The position numbers were made by a program, and so were the translations under genes. Below, piece after piece: positions 8,257 to 15,178 of a stretch of 64,000 bases of DNA. The first letter of the stretch is position 1. Every line of letters starts with the position of its first letter. Origin of the DNA: Agrobacterium sp. RAC06 (lineage in GTDB: Bacteria > Pseudomonadota > Alphaproteobacteria > Rhizobiales > Rhizobiaceae); contig NZ_CP016499.1 in the NCBI RefSeq assembly GCF_001713475.1, forward strand, positions 3,254,501-3,318,500, in the 5' to 3' direction. The notes under the pieces are model-generated. The model saw only the letters and a list, made by a program, of their open reading frames with translations. It ran no database searches and was not told where the DNA came from.

Positions 8257-10110
8257 ATGAGAATGCCGGACATTTTGCAGTCGACACGTTTGCGTGAGAG
8301 CCTGCCGGTCCTGCTCGCGGCGCTTGCCTTTCTCTGTCTCGCCGGCGGCGGAATTCTCTACCTTGCCGTAAATGCCGATTTCGCCGCCAAGGCCTGGTTC
8401 GTCGGTGCCGCCGCTGTACTTGTGGTGCTCGTCATCGATATCTTGCGCGCCCTGCTCAATGGTCGCATGGGCGTCGACGCGATTGCCGTCCTGTCGATCG
8501 GCGTCGGTCTCGCGCTCGGAGAGAACCTTGCTGCGGCTATCGTCGCCGTGATGTATGCTGGCGGCCAATTGCTCGAAAGCTTCGCCGAGGGCCGCGCCCG
8601 ACGCGACATGACGGCGCTGCTCGGTCGTGTCTCGCGTACGGCCATGCTCTATCGTGGCGATGCGCTCGAAAGCGTGCCGATCGAAGCGCTCAAACCGCAG
8701 GACCGCATACTCGTGCGCAAGGGTGAGGTCGTGCCGGTCGACGGGCGCCTGCTGGCCGCGACTGCTGTCCTCGATCTTTCGGCGCTCACTGGCGAATCGC
8801 TGCCCGTCCCCATCCAGATGGGCCATGAAGTGCCGAGCGGCTGCACGGTGCTTGGCGACGCCTTCGATCTTCTGGTGCTGCGCGAATCCAAAGCAAGCAC
8901 CTATGCCGGTATCGTCCGCCTCGTCGAACAAGCGCAGGCCAGCCGGGCGCCGATGGCGCGGCTTGCGGATCGTTATGCCCTCGTCTTCCTCGGCATCACG
9001 CTTCTGCTCGCCGGTGGCGCCTGGTGGTGGAGCGGAGAGGCAACGCGGGCGCTTGCCGTGCTCGTCGTCGCCACCCCCTGTCCGCTGATCCTTGCCGTGC
9101 CGGTTGCCGTCATCGCCGGCATGTCGCGGGCTGCGTCGCTTGGCGTGCTGGTCAAGACGGCCGGCGCGCTCGAGGCGCTGGCTGCGGTGACCACCGTCGT
9201 TGTCGACAAGACGGGGACCGTGACATCCGCACGACCCGAAGTGTCCGAGGTCCGGCCGCAACCGGGCTTCACGTCTGATCAGGTGCTGGCGCTGGCTGCC
9301 TCTCTCGATCAGGCCTCCGGCCATGTCGCGGCAGAAGCGCTTGTACGCGCCGCCACCGCGCGAGGTCTCGGCCTGACCCTGCCACAGGGCGTCATCGAAG
9401 AGGCGGGGCGGGGGCTGTCCGGCTTGGTCGGAGGTGTCAAGGTGGTGCTCGGTGGCAGCGGCTATGTCCGCTCGCAGTTGGTTGCCGGCGAGGATTTCGC
9501 CAGAGGCGGCATCGAAGGCGGCACGGCAGTGGTCGCCGTCGGCATTGATGGGCGGGCAGCTGGCCTCATTCTCCTCTCCGATCCGTTGCGTGCGGATGCC
9601 GGGGCAGCAATCTCCGCCTTTCGGGCCGGTGGTATCAGTCGGATCGTCATGGCCTCCGGGGACCGCAGCGATGTGGCGGAAAAGGCCTCGGCCAGTCTCA
9701 GCCTTGATGCTGTCGCCGGGGATCTCACTCCTGAAGGCAAGGTCGATCTCATTCGCAGGGAACGCGCCGGTGGCGTGGTGATGATGGTGGGAGACGGGGT
9801 CAATGATGCCCCGGCGCTGGCGCTTGCCGATGTCGGCGTGGCGATCGGTGCGCGGGGTTCGGCGGCTTCGTCGGAAGCGGCGGATGTCGTGTTGCTGGCG
9901 GACGATCTTTCGCGGTTGCCGCTTGCCTGCGGGATCGCCAGACGTTCCCGCAACATTGCCCGGCAAAGTGCGATTGCCGGGCTGCTGCTCTCTTTCGGCG
10001 CTATGGTCTTTGCCGCCTTCGGTTATCTGTCGCCCGTTCAGGGCGCGCTGCTTCAAGAGGTCATCGACGTTGCCGTCATCCTCAACGCCTTGCGCTCTCT
10101 TCGGGGCTAG
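8257..10110 (+). CDS. Heavy-metal P1B-like P-type ATPase, substrate unknown
   Basis: Membrane cation pump of 617 aa without an N-terminal metal-binding domain. Visible: four N-terminal hydrophobic segments (residues 8-110), the actuator motif LTGESLPVP, the membrane metal site TPCPL at 273-277, the phosphorylation motif DKTGT with Asp317, GDGVNDAP at 512-519, and two C-terminal membrane segments ending in NALRSLRG. Two features are odd. The intramembrane motif is TPCP rather than CPC, and the nucleotide-domain HP motif reads SGHVAAEAL, with Val replacing Pro. I recall the same HV form in a subgroup of bacterial metal ATPases of unknown substrate. No metal-responsive regulator gene is adjacent. 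Confidence 0.85.
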   Translation: MRMPDILQSTRLRESLPVLLAALAFLCLAGGGILYLAVNADFAAKAWFVGAAAVLVVLVIDILRALLNGRMGVDAIAVLSIGVGLALGENLAAAIVAVMYAGGQLLESFAEGRARRDMTALLGRVSRTAMLYRGDALESVPIEALKPQDRILVRKGEVVPVDGRLLAATAVLDLSALTGESLPVPIQMGHEVPSGCTVLGDAFDLLVLRESKASTYAGIVRLVEQAQASRAPMARLADRYALVFLGITLLLAGGAWWWSGEATRALAVLVVATPCPLILAVPVAVIAGMSRAASLGVLVKTAGALEALAAVTTVVVDKTGTVTSARPEVSEVRPQPGFTSDQVLALAASLDQASGHVAAEALVRAATARGLGLTLPQGVIEEAGRGLSGLVGGVKVVLGGSGYVRSQLVAGEDFARGGIEGGTAVVAVGIDGRAAGLILLSDPLRADAGAAISAFRAGGISRIVMASGDRSDVAEKASASLSLDAVAGDLTPEGKVDLIRRERAGGVVMMVGDGVNDAPALALADVGVAIGARGSAASSEAADVVLLADDLSRLPLACGIARRSRNIARQSAIAGLLLSFGAMVFAAFGYLSPVQGALLQEVIDVAVILNALRSLRG

Positions 10111-10117
10111 CTGCACC

Positions 10118-10861
10118 TCAGGCCTGCGTCATGACGCTGCCTTCGCCAGAAATCCGCACACGCAGATTGTTCTGCACATGGGTGACGCCGCTGACGCGAT
10201 CGGCGCAGTCTTCGGCGCGGCGCTTTTCCCAGCGATCCGTCACATGACCGGATAGGGTCACCTCGGCGTCCTTCACCGTCACCTCGATATCGGAGGCATC
10301 GACGGCGGGGTCGTCGGCCAAGCGGTCGTTGGTGTCCTCGAGAATGCGCGCATCCGAGCGGCGATAGCCCTTGGGGCCCTTGCCGCGGTGGTTGTCCATC
10401 TCGCGACGCCGGGCGGCCTCCTCGTCGCCGAACCAGGATGCAACCTCGTCGCTGGCACGGTGGACAAAGCCACGATCGTCATCATGGTCGCGACTGCTGC
10501 GGCCATAACCACCGCGATAGGATGGTTTGTCGGACGGGTGGGAGCCTCGTCCGGCACCCCGGGCATAGCGGCGTTCGTCGTCTCCGTATCCACGGTCGCT
10601 CAGGTCGCCGTAGTAGCCCAGATCATCCGTCGTCCAGTCGGAGCGCCCAGTGCGGGGATAACGCGACCCGCTGGCTCTGTCACCGCCGTCCATGCCGTGG
10701 TCGCGCTGGCGCATGGCGTCGTAGCGATCAGCGTCCGGTCGATTGTCGCCATAGCCGCCGACGAAGCCGCTGTCGCCGGGGCCGTAGTCACCGGTCGGGC
10801 TGCGGCGCGTGTTGCGGTTTCGGCCGTCTCCGGCATCCCAGTTGTCGTTGCGATTGACCAT
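10118..10861 (-). CDS. BON-domain protein with SWFGDEEA motif and low-complexity N-terminus
   Basis: A 247-aa protein. About 150 N-terminal residues are rich in Gly, Arg, Asp and Tyr and look disordered. A SWFGDEEAARRREMD segment follows, then a BON domain from about residue 180 (RILEDTNDRLADDPAVDASDIEVTV...VTLSGHVTDR). BON domains are linked to envelope or osmotic stress. No signal peptide is seen. The start at 10861 has GAAGGAGGAAACA before it; a longer upstream frame overlaps the divergent ferritin-like gene and is rejected. An EcfG-type promoter sits at 10938-10913. The gene is convergent with the P-type ATPase gene. Confidence 0.85.
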   Translation of the reverse strand: MVNRNDNWDAGDGRNRNTRRSPTGDYGPGDSGFVGGYGDNRPDADRYDAMRQRDHGMDGGDRASGSRYPRTGRSDWTTDDLGYYGDLSDRGYGDDERRYARGAGRGSHPSDKPSYRGGYGRSSRDHDDDRGFVHRASDEVASWFGDEEAARRREMDNHRGKGPKGYRRSDARILEDTNDRLADDPAVDASDIEVTVKDAEVTLSGHVTDRWEKRRAEDCADRVSGVTHVQNNLRVRISGEGSVMTQA

Positions 10862-10912
10862 TGTTTCCTCCTTCGGGTCTGGAGGGTGGCGTCCTGCGCC
10901 ACCTGCGAAACT

Positions 10913-10938
10913 AACCCTGCGGAGCTCTTGATCGTTCC
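10913..10938 (-). promoter_or_regulatory. EcfG-type promoter for the BON-domain gene
   Basis: On the minus strand GGAAC (10938-10934), 17 bp, then GGTT (10916-10913). The published EcfG consensus is GGAAC-N16/17-CGTT; one base of the -10 differs. The predicted leader is about 45 nt. Confidence 0.6.
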
Positions 10939-10962
10939 CGTCGGCGCGGCAAAAACAAGTCA

Positions 10963-10987
10963 GGAACAAAGCGCCATCCGGCCGGTT
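10963..10987 (+). promoter_or_regulatory. EcfG-type promoter for the ferritin-like gene
   Basis: GGAAC (10963-10967), 16 bp, GGTT (10984-10987), about 40 bp before the ATG at 11027. It is divergent from the similar promoter of the BON gene 25 bp away, so the pair would be switched on together. Confidence 0.6.
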
Positions 10988-11026
10988 CTTTTCTCGCCAC
11001 AACCGATAACCGAGGAGATACCGACA

Positions 11027-11527
11027 ATGGCTACCAAGACACTCGAAGACCTGTTCCATGAGACCCTCAAGGATATCTACTACGCCGAACGGAAGATCCT
11101 GAAGGCACTGCCGAAAATGGCGCGTGGCGCTCAGGACGAGAAGCTGAAGGCTGCCTTCCTGCAGCACAAGGAAGAAACCGAAGGCCAGGTCGAGCGCCTG
11201 CAGCAGGTGTTCGAAATCATCGGCAAGCGTCCGCGCGCCAAGACCTGCCCCGCCATTGACGGCATCGTCGAAGAGGGTGAGGAGATCATGGAAGAGTTCA
11301 AGGGCTCGCCCGCCCTCGACGCCGGCCTGCTTGCCGCCGCCCAGGCAGTCGAGCACTACGAAATCAGCCGCTATGGCACGCTGCGCGCCTGGGCTCAGCA
11401 GCTCGGCTACAAGGATGCGGTCAAGCTGCTCGACGAGACGCTGGCGGAAGAATCCAAGACCGACGAAGCGCTGACCAAGCTTGCCGAAAAGGCGGTCAAT
11501 GCCGCAGCCCAGAAGAAGGCGGCCTGA
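11027..11527 (+). CDS. Ferritin-like DUF892 protein (YciE/YciF family)
   Basis: A 166-aa four-helix protein of the YciE/YciF family, known as a stress-induced ferritin-like protein. Seen: the family opening KTLEDLFHETLKDIYYAER, and helices carrying Glu/His ligands (HKEETEGQVERL and the later QAVEHYEISRYG) that fit a di-iron or similar metal site. The C-terminus is Lys/Ala rich. The start at 11027 has CGAGGAGATACCGACA ahead. A longer in-frame extension to 10388 is antisense to the BON gene and is rejected. Upstream EcfG-type promoter; strong terminator downstream. The exact physiological role is not established. Confidence 0.92.
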   Translation: MATKTLEDLFHETLKDIYYAERKILKALPKMARGAQDEKLKAAFLQHKEETEGQVERLQQVFEIIGKRPRAKTCPAIDGIVEEGEEIMEEFKGSPALDAGLLAAAQAVEHYEISRYGTLRAWAQQLGYKDAVKLLDETLAEESKTDEALTKLAEKAVNAAAQKKAA

Positions 11528-11551
11528 TAGCAGTTGCTTGCCAATTCAAGG

Positions 11552-11580
11552 AAGGGGTCGGATCTGTCCGACCCCTTTTT
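11552..11580 (+). terminator. Rho-independent terminator of the ferritin-like gene
   Basis: AAGGGGTCGGA pairs with TCCGACCCCTT (11 bp, no mismatch) around TCTG, and T's follow. It separates this gene from the convergent topoisomerase gene. Confidence 0.9.
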
Positions 11581-11607
11581 CCGTGCTTTTGTCCTGCCGG
11601 GACGCAC

Positions 11608-12705
11608 TCAGTCTTTGTCTTCGTCCTTCCGGGCATAATGAGCCTGGAGAAAGGTCATGAGCCTGTTTTCGTCGGCACGGAGCAGGGCGCGGGCCGGCGC
11701 TGCCTGGATGAGTTCGCGGACTTGATCCAGGTCCGTGTTCTTGTCGGCGAGGTTGAGGATCGCCGGATGCACATAGCTCGAGCGGCAGATCGTCGGCGTG
11801 TTGTGCAGGCGGTCGGAGGCGATCTCACACATTTGTCGTATCGTCGGTCGTTCCGACGCATCGATGTGCTTCCAGCCTTCGGCGAATGCGGCGACAGATC
11901 CGCCCCAGGTGCGGAAGGTCTTGGCCGAGAGCCGCCTACTGGTGATCTCACTGAGATAGGTGTTGAGGCGGCCCGAATCGATGCGATGCAACTGCCCCTC
12001 CTGATCCCGCCAGGAAAAAAGATCGCGCCCGGGCAGATCGGCAATCTCTTCGAGGATCTTCTGCAGTTTCGGATGACGAAGCTTTCGGCGCACCCGCTTG
12101 CCGCCCTTGGCGATGAAGCTCAGCCGGATGCCATCCGGCTCGAAGGTCAGATGGCGCTTCTGAAGCGTGGTTGCGCCATAGGTCTTGTTTTCCTGCGCAT
12201 AAGCGCGGTTCCCGACGCGCATGTAGGTCACGTCAAGCAGGCTGATCAGGGCTGAGAGCAGGAAATAACTTGAATCGGCGTGTTCGGCGATGTCGCGGGC
12301 GATCCTCCGCCGGATGGTCGGCAGAGCCTCACCGAAGCCGATGAGATCGTCAAACTTCCGCTCGCTGCGCCATGTGGCCCAGTCAACATGGTAGCGATAC
12401 TGCTTGCGCCCCCTGGCATCGTAGCCCGTCGCCTGCAGGTGACTGCGCGGGTCGAGGCTGATCCAGACGCGTTCATAGGCTGGCGGCAGCGCGAGCCTGC
12501 GGATGCGTGTGAGGAGGGGCTGATCAGCGATGACGGTGCCGTCTGGAAGGTGATAGGAAAAGCCCTTGCCGCGGCGGCGGCGACTGATGCCGGGCTCCGC
12601 ATCGGTGCCGTAGACCAGACCGATCTCGGTCAGTTCAGGCACATCGTCCGTCGAAGGCGGAGGTCCCGCACTCGCGTCTGCATCCCCGCTGTCGGTCTTG
12701 CTCAT
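11608..12705 (-). CDS. DNA topoisomerase IB (poxvirus/eukaryote-like type)
   Basis: A 365-aa type IB topoisomerase that relaxes supercoils through a 3'-phosphotyrosyl intermediate. The catalytic Tyr is probably Tyr311 in ICRSSYVHPAIL. Supporting conserved Arg/Lys segments are YMRVGNRAYAQENKTYGATTL and IAKGGKRVRRKL, with TFRTWGGSV in the helical region. The start overlaps the stop of the upstream EcfG sigma gene by 4 nt (ATGA), so the two are translationally coupled. That coupling to a stress sigma factor suggests induced use under DNA stress. The first ~30 residues are acidic and probably disordered. Confidence 0.92.
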   Translation of the reverse strand: MSKTDSGDADASAGPPPSTDDVPELTEIGLVYGTDAEPGISRRRRGKGFSYHLPDGTVIADQPLLTRIRRLALPPAYERVWISLDPRSHLQATGYDARGRKQYRYHVDWATWRSERKFDDLIGFGEALPTIRRRIARDIAEHADSSYFLLSALISLLDVTYMRVGNRAYAQENKTYGATTLQKRHLTFEPDGIRLSFIAKGGKRVRRKLRHPKLQKILEEIADLPGRDLFSWRDQEGQLHRIDSGRLNTYLSEITSRRLSAKTFRTWGGSVAAFAEGWKHIDASERPTIRQMCEIASDRLHNTPTICRSSYVHPAILNLADKNTDLDQVRELIQAAPARALLRADENRLMTFLQAHYARKDEDKD

Positions 12706-13229
12706 CCGACGGGACTGTCCGTCCCGGTTTCACCGAGTTCACGGCGCAATTGCTGGCGCGCGCGGCTGAGGCGGCTCTTGACCGTGCCCACGGCACAGCC
12801 ACAGATTTCGGCTGCATCTTCGTAGCGTTCGCCGAGCATGACGATGAGGACCAGCATTTCCCGGTGATGTTCGGGCAATCGGTTCAGAGCCCTGCGGACC
12901 TCGTCGGCCTGTACGGTCCACTCCTGGCTCGCCTCGCTGGTCAGTCGCGAGGCTATACCCTCGGGCAAGCCAACGGTCTCGCGGCTGCTCTTCTTGAAGC
13001 GCGTGCAGAAAGTGTTGCGCATGATGGTGAAGAGCCAGGACTTCAGGCGTGTTCCAGGCTCGAATTTGTCGAGGTTAGCTAGCGCCTTGGTCAGCGTCTC
13101 CTGGACGAGATCATCCGCCTCTTCAGGCTTGTTGCAAAAGGTCCGCGCAAAGGCGCGCAATGCCGGTATCAACTCGACCACTTCAGACTGTGCGGCAAGC
13201 TCGGCTCTACGGGTCGTCAAGATCGCCAT
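12702..13229 (-). CDS. ecfG: EcfG-type ECF sigma factor (general stress response)
   Basis: A 175-aa ECF sigma factor with region 2 at about residues 20-90 (DDLVQETLTKALANLDKF, WLFTIMRNTF) and region 4 at about 110-160 (AEICGCAVGTVKSRLSRAR). The latter motif is typical of EcfG (ECF15) sigma factors, which drive GGAAC-N16/17-CGTT promoters. A perfect copy, GGAAC-N16-CGTT, sits upstream at 13291-13267, so autoregulation or control by another EcfG paralogue is likely. It heads a two-gene unit with topoisomerase IB. No phyR is adjacent; the canonical rhizobial locus has nepR-ecfG divergent from phyR. It may therefore be a second EcfG copy. A NepR-like peptide is encoded 1 kb away at 14200. Confidence 0.88.
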   Translation of the reverse strand: MAILTTRRAELAAQSEVVELIPALRAFARTFCNKPEEADDLVQETLTKALANLDKFEPGTRLKSWLFTIMRNTFCTRFKKSSRETVGLPEGIASRLTSEASQEWTVQADEVRRALNRLPEHHREMLVLIVMLGERYEDAAEICGCAVGTVKSRLSRARQQLRRELGETGTDSPVG

Positions 13230-13266
13230 CCTCCGATGTCTGTGGTACCAGGCAGAACGACGCAGA

Positions 13267-13291
13267 AACGCGCGTCATTTACCTTGGTTCC
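13267..13291 (-). promoter_or_regulatory. Perfect EcfG-type promoter for the sigma factor-topoisomerase unit
   Basis: Minus strand: GGAAC at 13291-13287, 16 bp, CGTT at 13270-13267, an exact match to the EcfG consensus. It lies about 38 bp before the start codon at 13229. Confidence 0.8.
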
Positions 13292-13327
13292 CGAAATTGT
13301 GAGTGGTCAGCCAGGCCGGCGACCATG

Positions 13328-13591
13328 TCAGCTACGGCTTACAAACTTGCTGAAGCGGCTCAGTTCGCCGTCGGCGGTTTTGTCCTGGTGGAGAAAGGCG
13401 AGGTCGTTCTTTTCAAAGATCTGAAAGAATTCCTCCCACTCAATCTTCTCCAGCGCCTCCTCCGGCTTGCCGAAATCCACCCTCAGAATGCCGCCGTCGC
13501 CGCTGTCCTTGACGCGCGTTGGCATGCCATTCCGCTCCTCGATCCAGCGGCGTATCTCGTCATGGTCCGTCGTTTGACGCGCACTGCTCAT
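13328..13591 (-). CDS. Conserved small protein of unknown function, EcfG-type promoter
   Basis: An 87-aa soluble protein, acidic, containing IRRWIEERNGMPTRVK near the N-terminus, then GGILRVDFGKPEEALEKIEW and EEFFQIFEKNDLAFLHQDK. Similar short proteins in rhizobial genomes have sometimes been misnamed 1,4-alpha-glucan branching enzyme; there is no enzyme domain here. I do not know its function. A perfect EcfG-type promoter 46 bp upstream makes it a strong candidate member of the stress regulon. No membrane segment or signal peptide is visible. Confidence 0.8.
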   Translation of the reverse strand: MSSARQTTDHDEIRRWIEERNGMPTRVKDSGDGGILRVDFGKPEEALEKIEWEEFFQIFEKNDLAFLHQDKTADGELSRFSKFVSRS

Positions 13592-13636
13592 GGTGTGTCT
13601 CGCTCGTTCTCATTCCTCCCCTTGACCCGTTGATTG

Positions 13637-13661
13637 AACGCCTCTGTCAGCCAGTGGTTCC
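13637..13661 (-). promoter_or_regulatory. Perfect EcfG-type promoter for the 87-aa gene
   Basis: Minus strand: GGAAC at 13661-13657, 16 bp, CGTT at 13640-13637. An exact match, 46 bp before the start codon at 13591. Confidence 0.8.
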
Positions 13662-13685
13662 CGCGTCTGGGCCGCTTTTTCCGAC

Positions 13686-13710
13686 GGAACAGAGAGCGTC
13701 TCCGGATGTT
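13686..13710 (+). promoter_or_regulatory. EcfG-type promoter for the gene at 13748
   Basis: GGAAC (13686-13690), 16 bp, TGTT (13707-13710); one base from consensus. It faces away from the minus-strand EcfG promoter 25 bp to the left, another divergent pair. Confidence 0.65.
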
Positions 13711-13747
13711 CTCTTTTGCGAGAGATCCACAAGCGAGAGTGAGAAAC

Positions 13748-14080
13748 ATGACACATGTGCAGAATGTCGACGGCCAGGGACAGTTGCTGATCGGCGATCG
13801 CGTCTCGCCCATCACCTACCACGTGGCGGTCGAACGCCGCGGAGAAGGCTATAGCGCCAAGGTCGAGATACAGGCGCCGCGCGACTGGCTGCTGCGGCAG
13901 GGCTTCGAGACACGCGCAACACTGGTGTTTGCATCTGGGGCGCAGGCCGAGCTTGAACACGACGGCCGGCTCGACGTATCCGAAAGCATCAGTGTGATCC
14001 TTCAGGCCGAGCCGCTTGAATACAAGGATCGCCAGAAGCTGATCGAAGCCTTTCCCGAAGCGGACCGGAGCGTACACTGA
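13748..14080 (+). CDS. Hypothetical protein, stress-island member
   Basis: A 110-aa protein I do not recognise. It is soluble and probably beta-rich: MTHVQNVDGQGQLLIGDR, then VSPITYHVAVERRGEGYSAK, and a middle segment APRDWLLRQGFETRATLVFA. The start at 13748 is chosen because it follows GAGAGTGAGAAAC and lies 38 bp after the -10 of the EcfG-type promoter at 13686; an upstream ATG at 13634 would precede that promoter. The opening beta segments could be a PilZ-like or other small barrel, but no signature is clear. Confidence 0.65.
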   Translation: MTHVQNVDGQGQLLIGDRVSPITYHVAVERRGEGYSAKVEIQAPRDWLLRQGFETRATLVFASGAQAELEHDGRLDVSESISVILQAEPLEYKDRQKLIEAFPEADRSVH

Positions 14081-14199
14081 CCGCGGCAGGTGATGTCTGC
14101 AAAAGATGACTGATCCGAGATGGTCCGGATGGCGTAGAAGACGCATCAAGGACAAGTCGAATTCAACATGCCAGCAATGCCGTCAAGTCGGAGGTCCAC

Positions 14200-14388
14200 A
14201 TGGAAGAACAGAAAACCTCGTCTCCGGAGACGCGACGCGACAGGACGGGCGGAATCGTACGCGACAAGCTGGACCTGCTGATGCACGAGACGCGCCGGGA
14301 AGCGGTCCCGGGGCATCTGATCGCCTTGGCCGAAGATCTGCAATCGGCCCTCGACGAGAAGGCCGCACCCTCAAAGAAACCTGCCTGA
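14200..14388 (+). CDS. Small NepR-like protein (candidate anti-sigma factor)
   Basis: A 62-aa polar protein behind a good ribosome site (CGGAGGTCCAC). Residues 20-49 align without gaps to the NepR core pattern: a first amphipathic helix (VRDKLDLLMHETRREA), Val-Pro at 36-37, and a second helix (HLIALAEDLQSAL). In NepR the same spacing reads roughly IGDRLKxMYDDVVxxxVP followed by DRFxELLxQL. NepR binds and inhibits EcfG sigma and is titrated by phosphorylated PhyR. An EcfG sigma gene lies 1 kb away. The alignment was made by eye from memory of the family, so this call is tentative; it could be another small stress peptide. Confidence 0.5.
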   Translation: MEEQKTSSPETRRDRTGGIVRDKLDLLMHETRREAVPGHLIALAEDLQSALDEKAAPSKKPA

Positions 14389-14396
14389 TTCCTCTC

Positions 14397-14422
14397 GGAA
14401 CCTTTTCCCTCCGCGGCAAGTT
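14397..14422 (+). promoter_or_regulatory. Possible EcfG-type promoter before the frameshifted small membrane gene
   Basis: GGAAC (14397-14401), 17 bp, AGTT (14419-14422), 43 bp before the ATG at 14465. Weaker than the other copies because of the AGTT. Confidence 0.45.
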
Positions 14423-14464
14423 GCAATCCTGAACGTGCACCCAGATTTGAGGAAAGGGTATTTC

Positions 14465-14655
14465 ATGATCAACTATTTATGGTTGTTTGTCGTCATGCTT
14501 GGGCCGATCCTGCTCGGCGCTGCCGTTTTTTCTATGCCATCATACGGCAGAGACGGCTCACGGGGCGGGAGCGCGTCAATCAGGATGCGGCCACGCGAGA
14601 ACTGTATGAAAAAGATGAAAGGGCCGATACCGGCCCTTATGGCGGCCGCCGATAG
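14465..14655 (+). pseudogene. Small single-pass membrane protein, apparent frameshift in a T6 run
   Basis: Reading starts MINYLWLFVVMLGPILLGAAVF, a clean membrane segment (split here: MINYLWLFVVML, GPILLGAAVF). At a run of six T (14526-14531) the frame continues into an unlikely Ser/Arg-rich tail. Adding one T restores FYAIIRQRRLTGRERVNQ and then an acidic C-terminus ending GPYGGRR with a stop at 14653-14655, giving about 63 residues. That product has the normal small-membrane-protein design: hydrophobic helix, basic boundary, charged tail. It is either a real one-base deletion, a homopolymer sequencing error, or programmed slippage. An EcfG-like promoter precedes it. Confidence 0.6.
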
Positions 14656-14676
14656 GCACCGGCGGCGCATTGGCCT

Positions 14677-14904
14677 TTACAGGAAACTTCCGTTGTTCGG
14701 GTCGTAACGCTTCCCGTTCGCAATGCTGGCAAGTTCGACGAGATCGTCTTCGTCACGAATGCCGCTCTTCACAAGATAGCTGACAAGCGCCTCGGCATTT
14801 TCCTGCACATGCCTGTCGGCATGCATACGCTCGTACAATCGCCGTACGGCCCGCTCCACGATTGCGTTTTCTTCATTGCTCTTGCCCGGGGGTCTTGGTG
14901 CCAT
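14677..14904 (-). CDS. Small hypothetical protein
   Basis: A 75-aa soluble, charged protein starting MAPRPPGKSNEENAIVER at 14904 with GGAGGG upstream. It is mostly helical, for example RAVRRLYERMHADRHVQENA and ALVSYLVKSGIRDEDDLVEL. I do not recognise the family. An upstream in-frame ATG at 14988 would add a stretch with no ribosome site. No EcfG-type promoter was found ahead of it. It is convergent with the frameshifted small membrane gene. Confidence 0.6.
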   Translation of the reverse strand: MAPRPPGKSNEENAIVERAVRRLYERMHADRHVQENAEALVSYLVKSGIRDEDDLVELASIANGKRYDPNNGSFL

Positions 14905-15035
14905 GGCATTCCCTCCGTTCGAGGCCGACGATAAAAAGAATAAGCACCCGTCGGCGTGGCACGAAATCATCATGCCGTATAACGGCACGAACGCAACCCT
15001 AGATTCGTAATGGCGAGATGTGGGCAGTGAGAGGA

Positions 15036-15112
15036 TGGTGATCCCGACGCGATTCGAACGCGTGACCCTCAGATTAGGAATCTGATGCTCTATCCTGCTG
15101 AGCTACGGGACC
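15036..15112 (-). tRNA. tRNA-Arg (anticodon CCT)
   Basis: The minus strand folds as a complete 77-nt cloverleaf. The acceptor stem GGTCCCG pairs with CGGGATC (one G-T). The D-arm contains TAGCTCAGCAGGATAGAGCA, the anticodon stem-loop is TCAGA-TTCCTAA-TCTGA with anticodon CCT, and the T-arm holds GTTCGAATC. The 3' end ACCA is encoded. It reads AGG codons, rare in GC-rich rhizobia. Confidence 0.95.
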
Positions 15113-15178
15113 ACTTCCTCCTCCATACAAAAGCAGAGCCTTCAAGCCAAGCGGTTTTGCATGATCGAAATGCCGTGT

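Noticed and set aside
8191..10116. A 641-aa minus-strand frame antisense to the P-type ATPase
   Set aside because: Low-complexity, rich in His, Gln, Arg and Gly with no motif; the plus strand carries DKTGT and GDGVNDAP.
10388..11026. N-terminal extension of the ferritin-like gene
   Set aside because: It would run antisense to the BON gene and across the promoters; Val/Ala-rich with no similarity. ATG at 11027 has a ribosome site.
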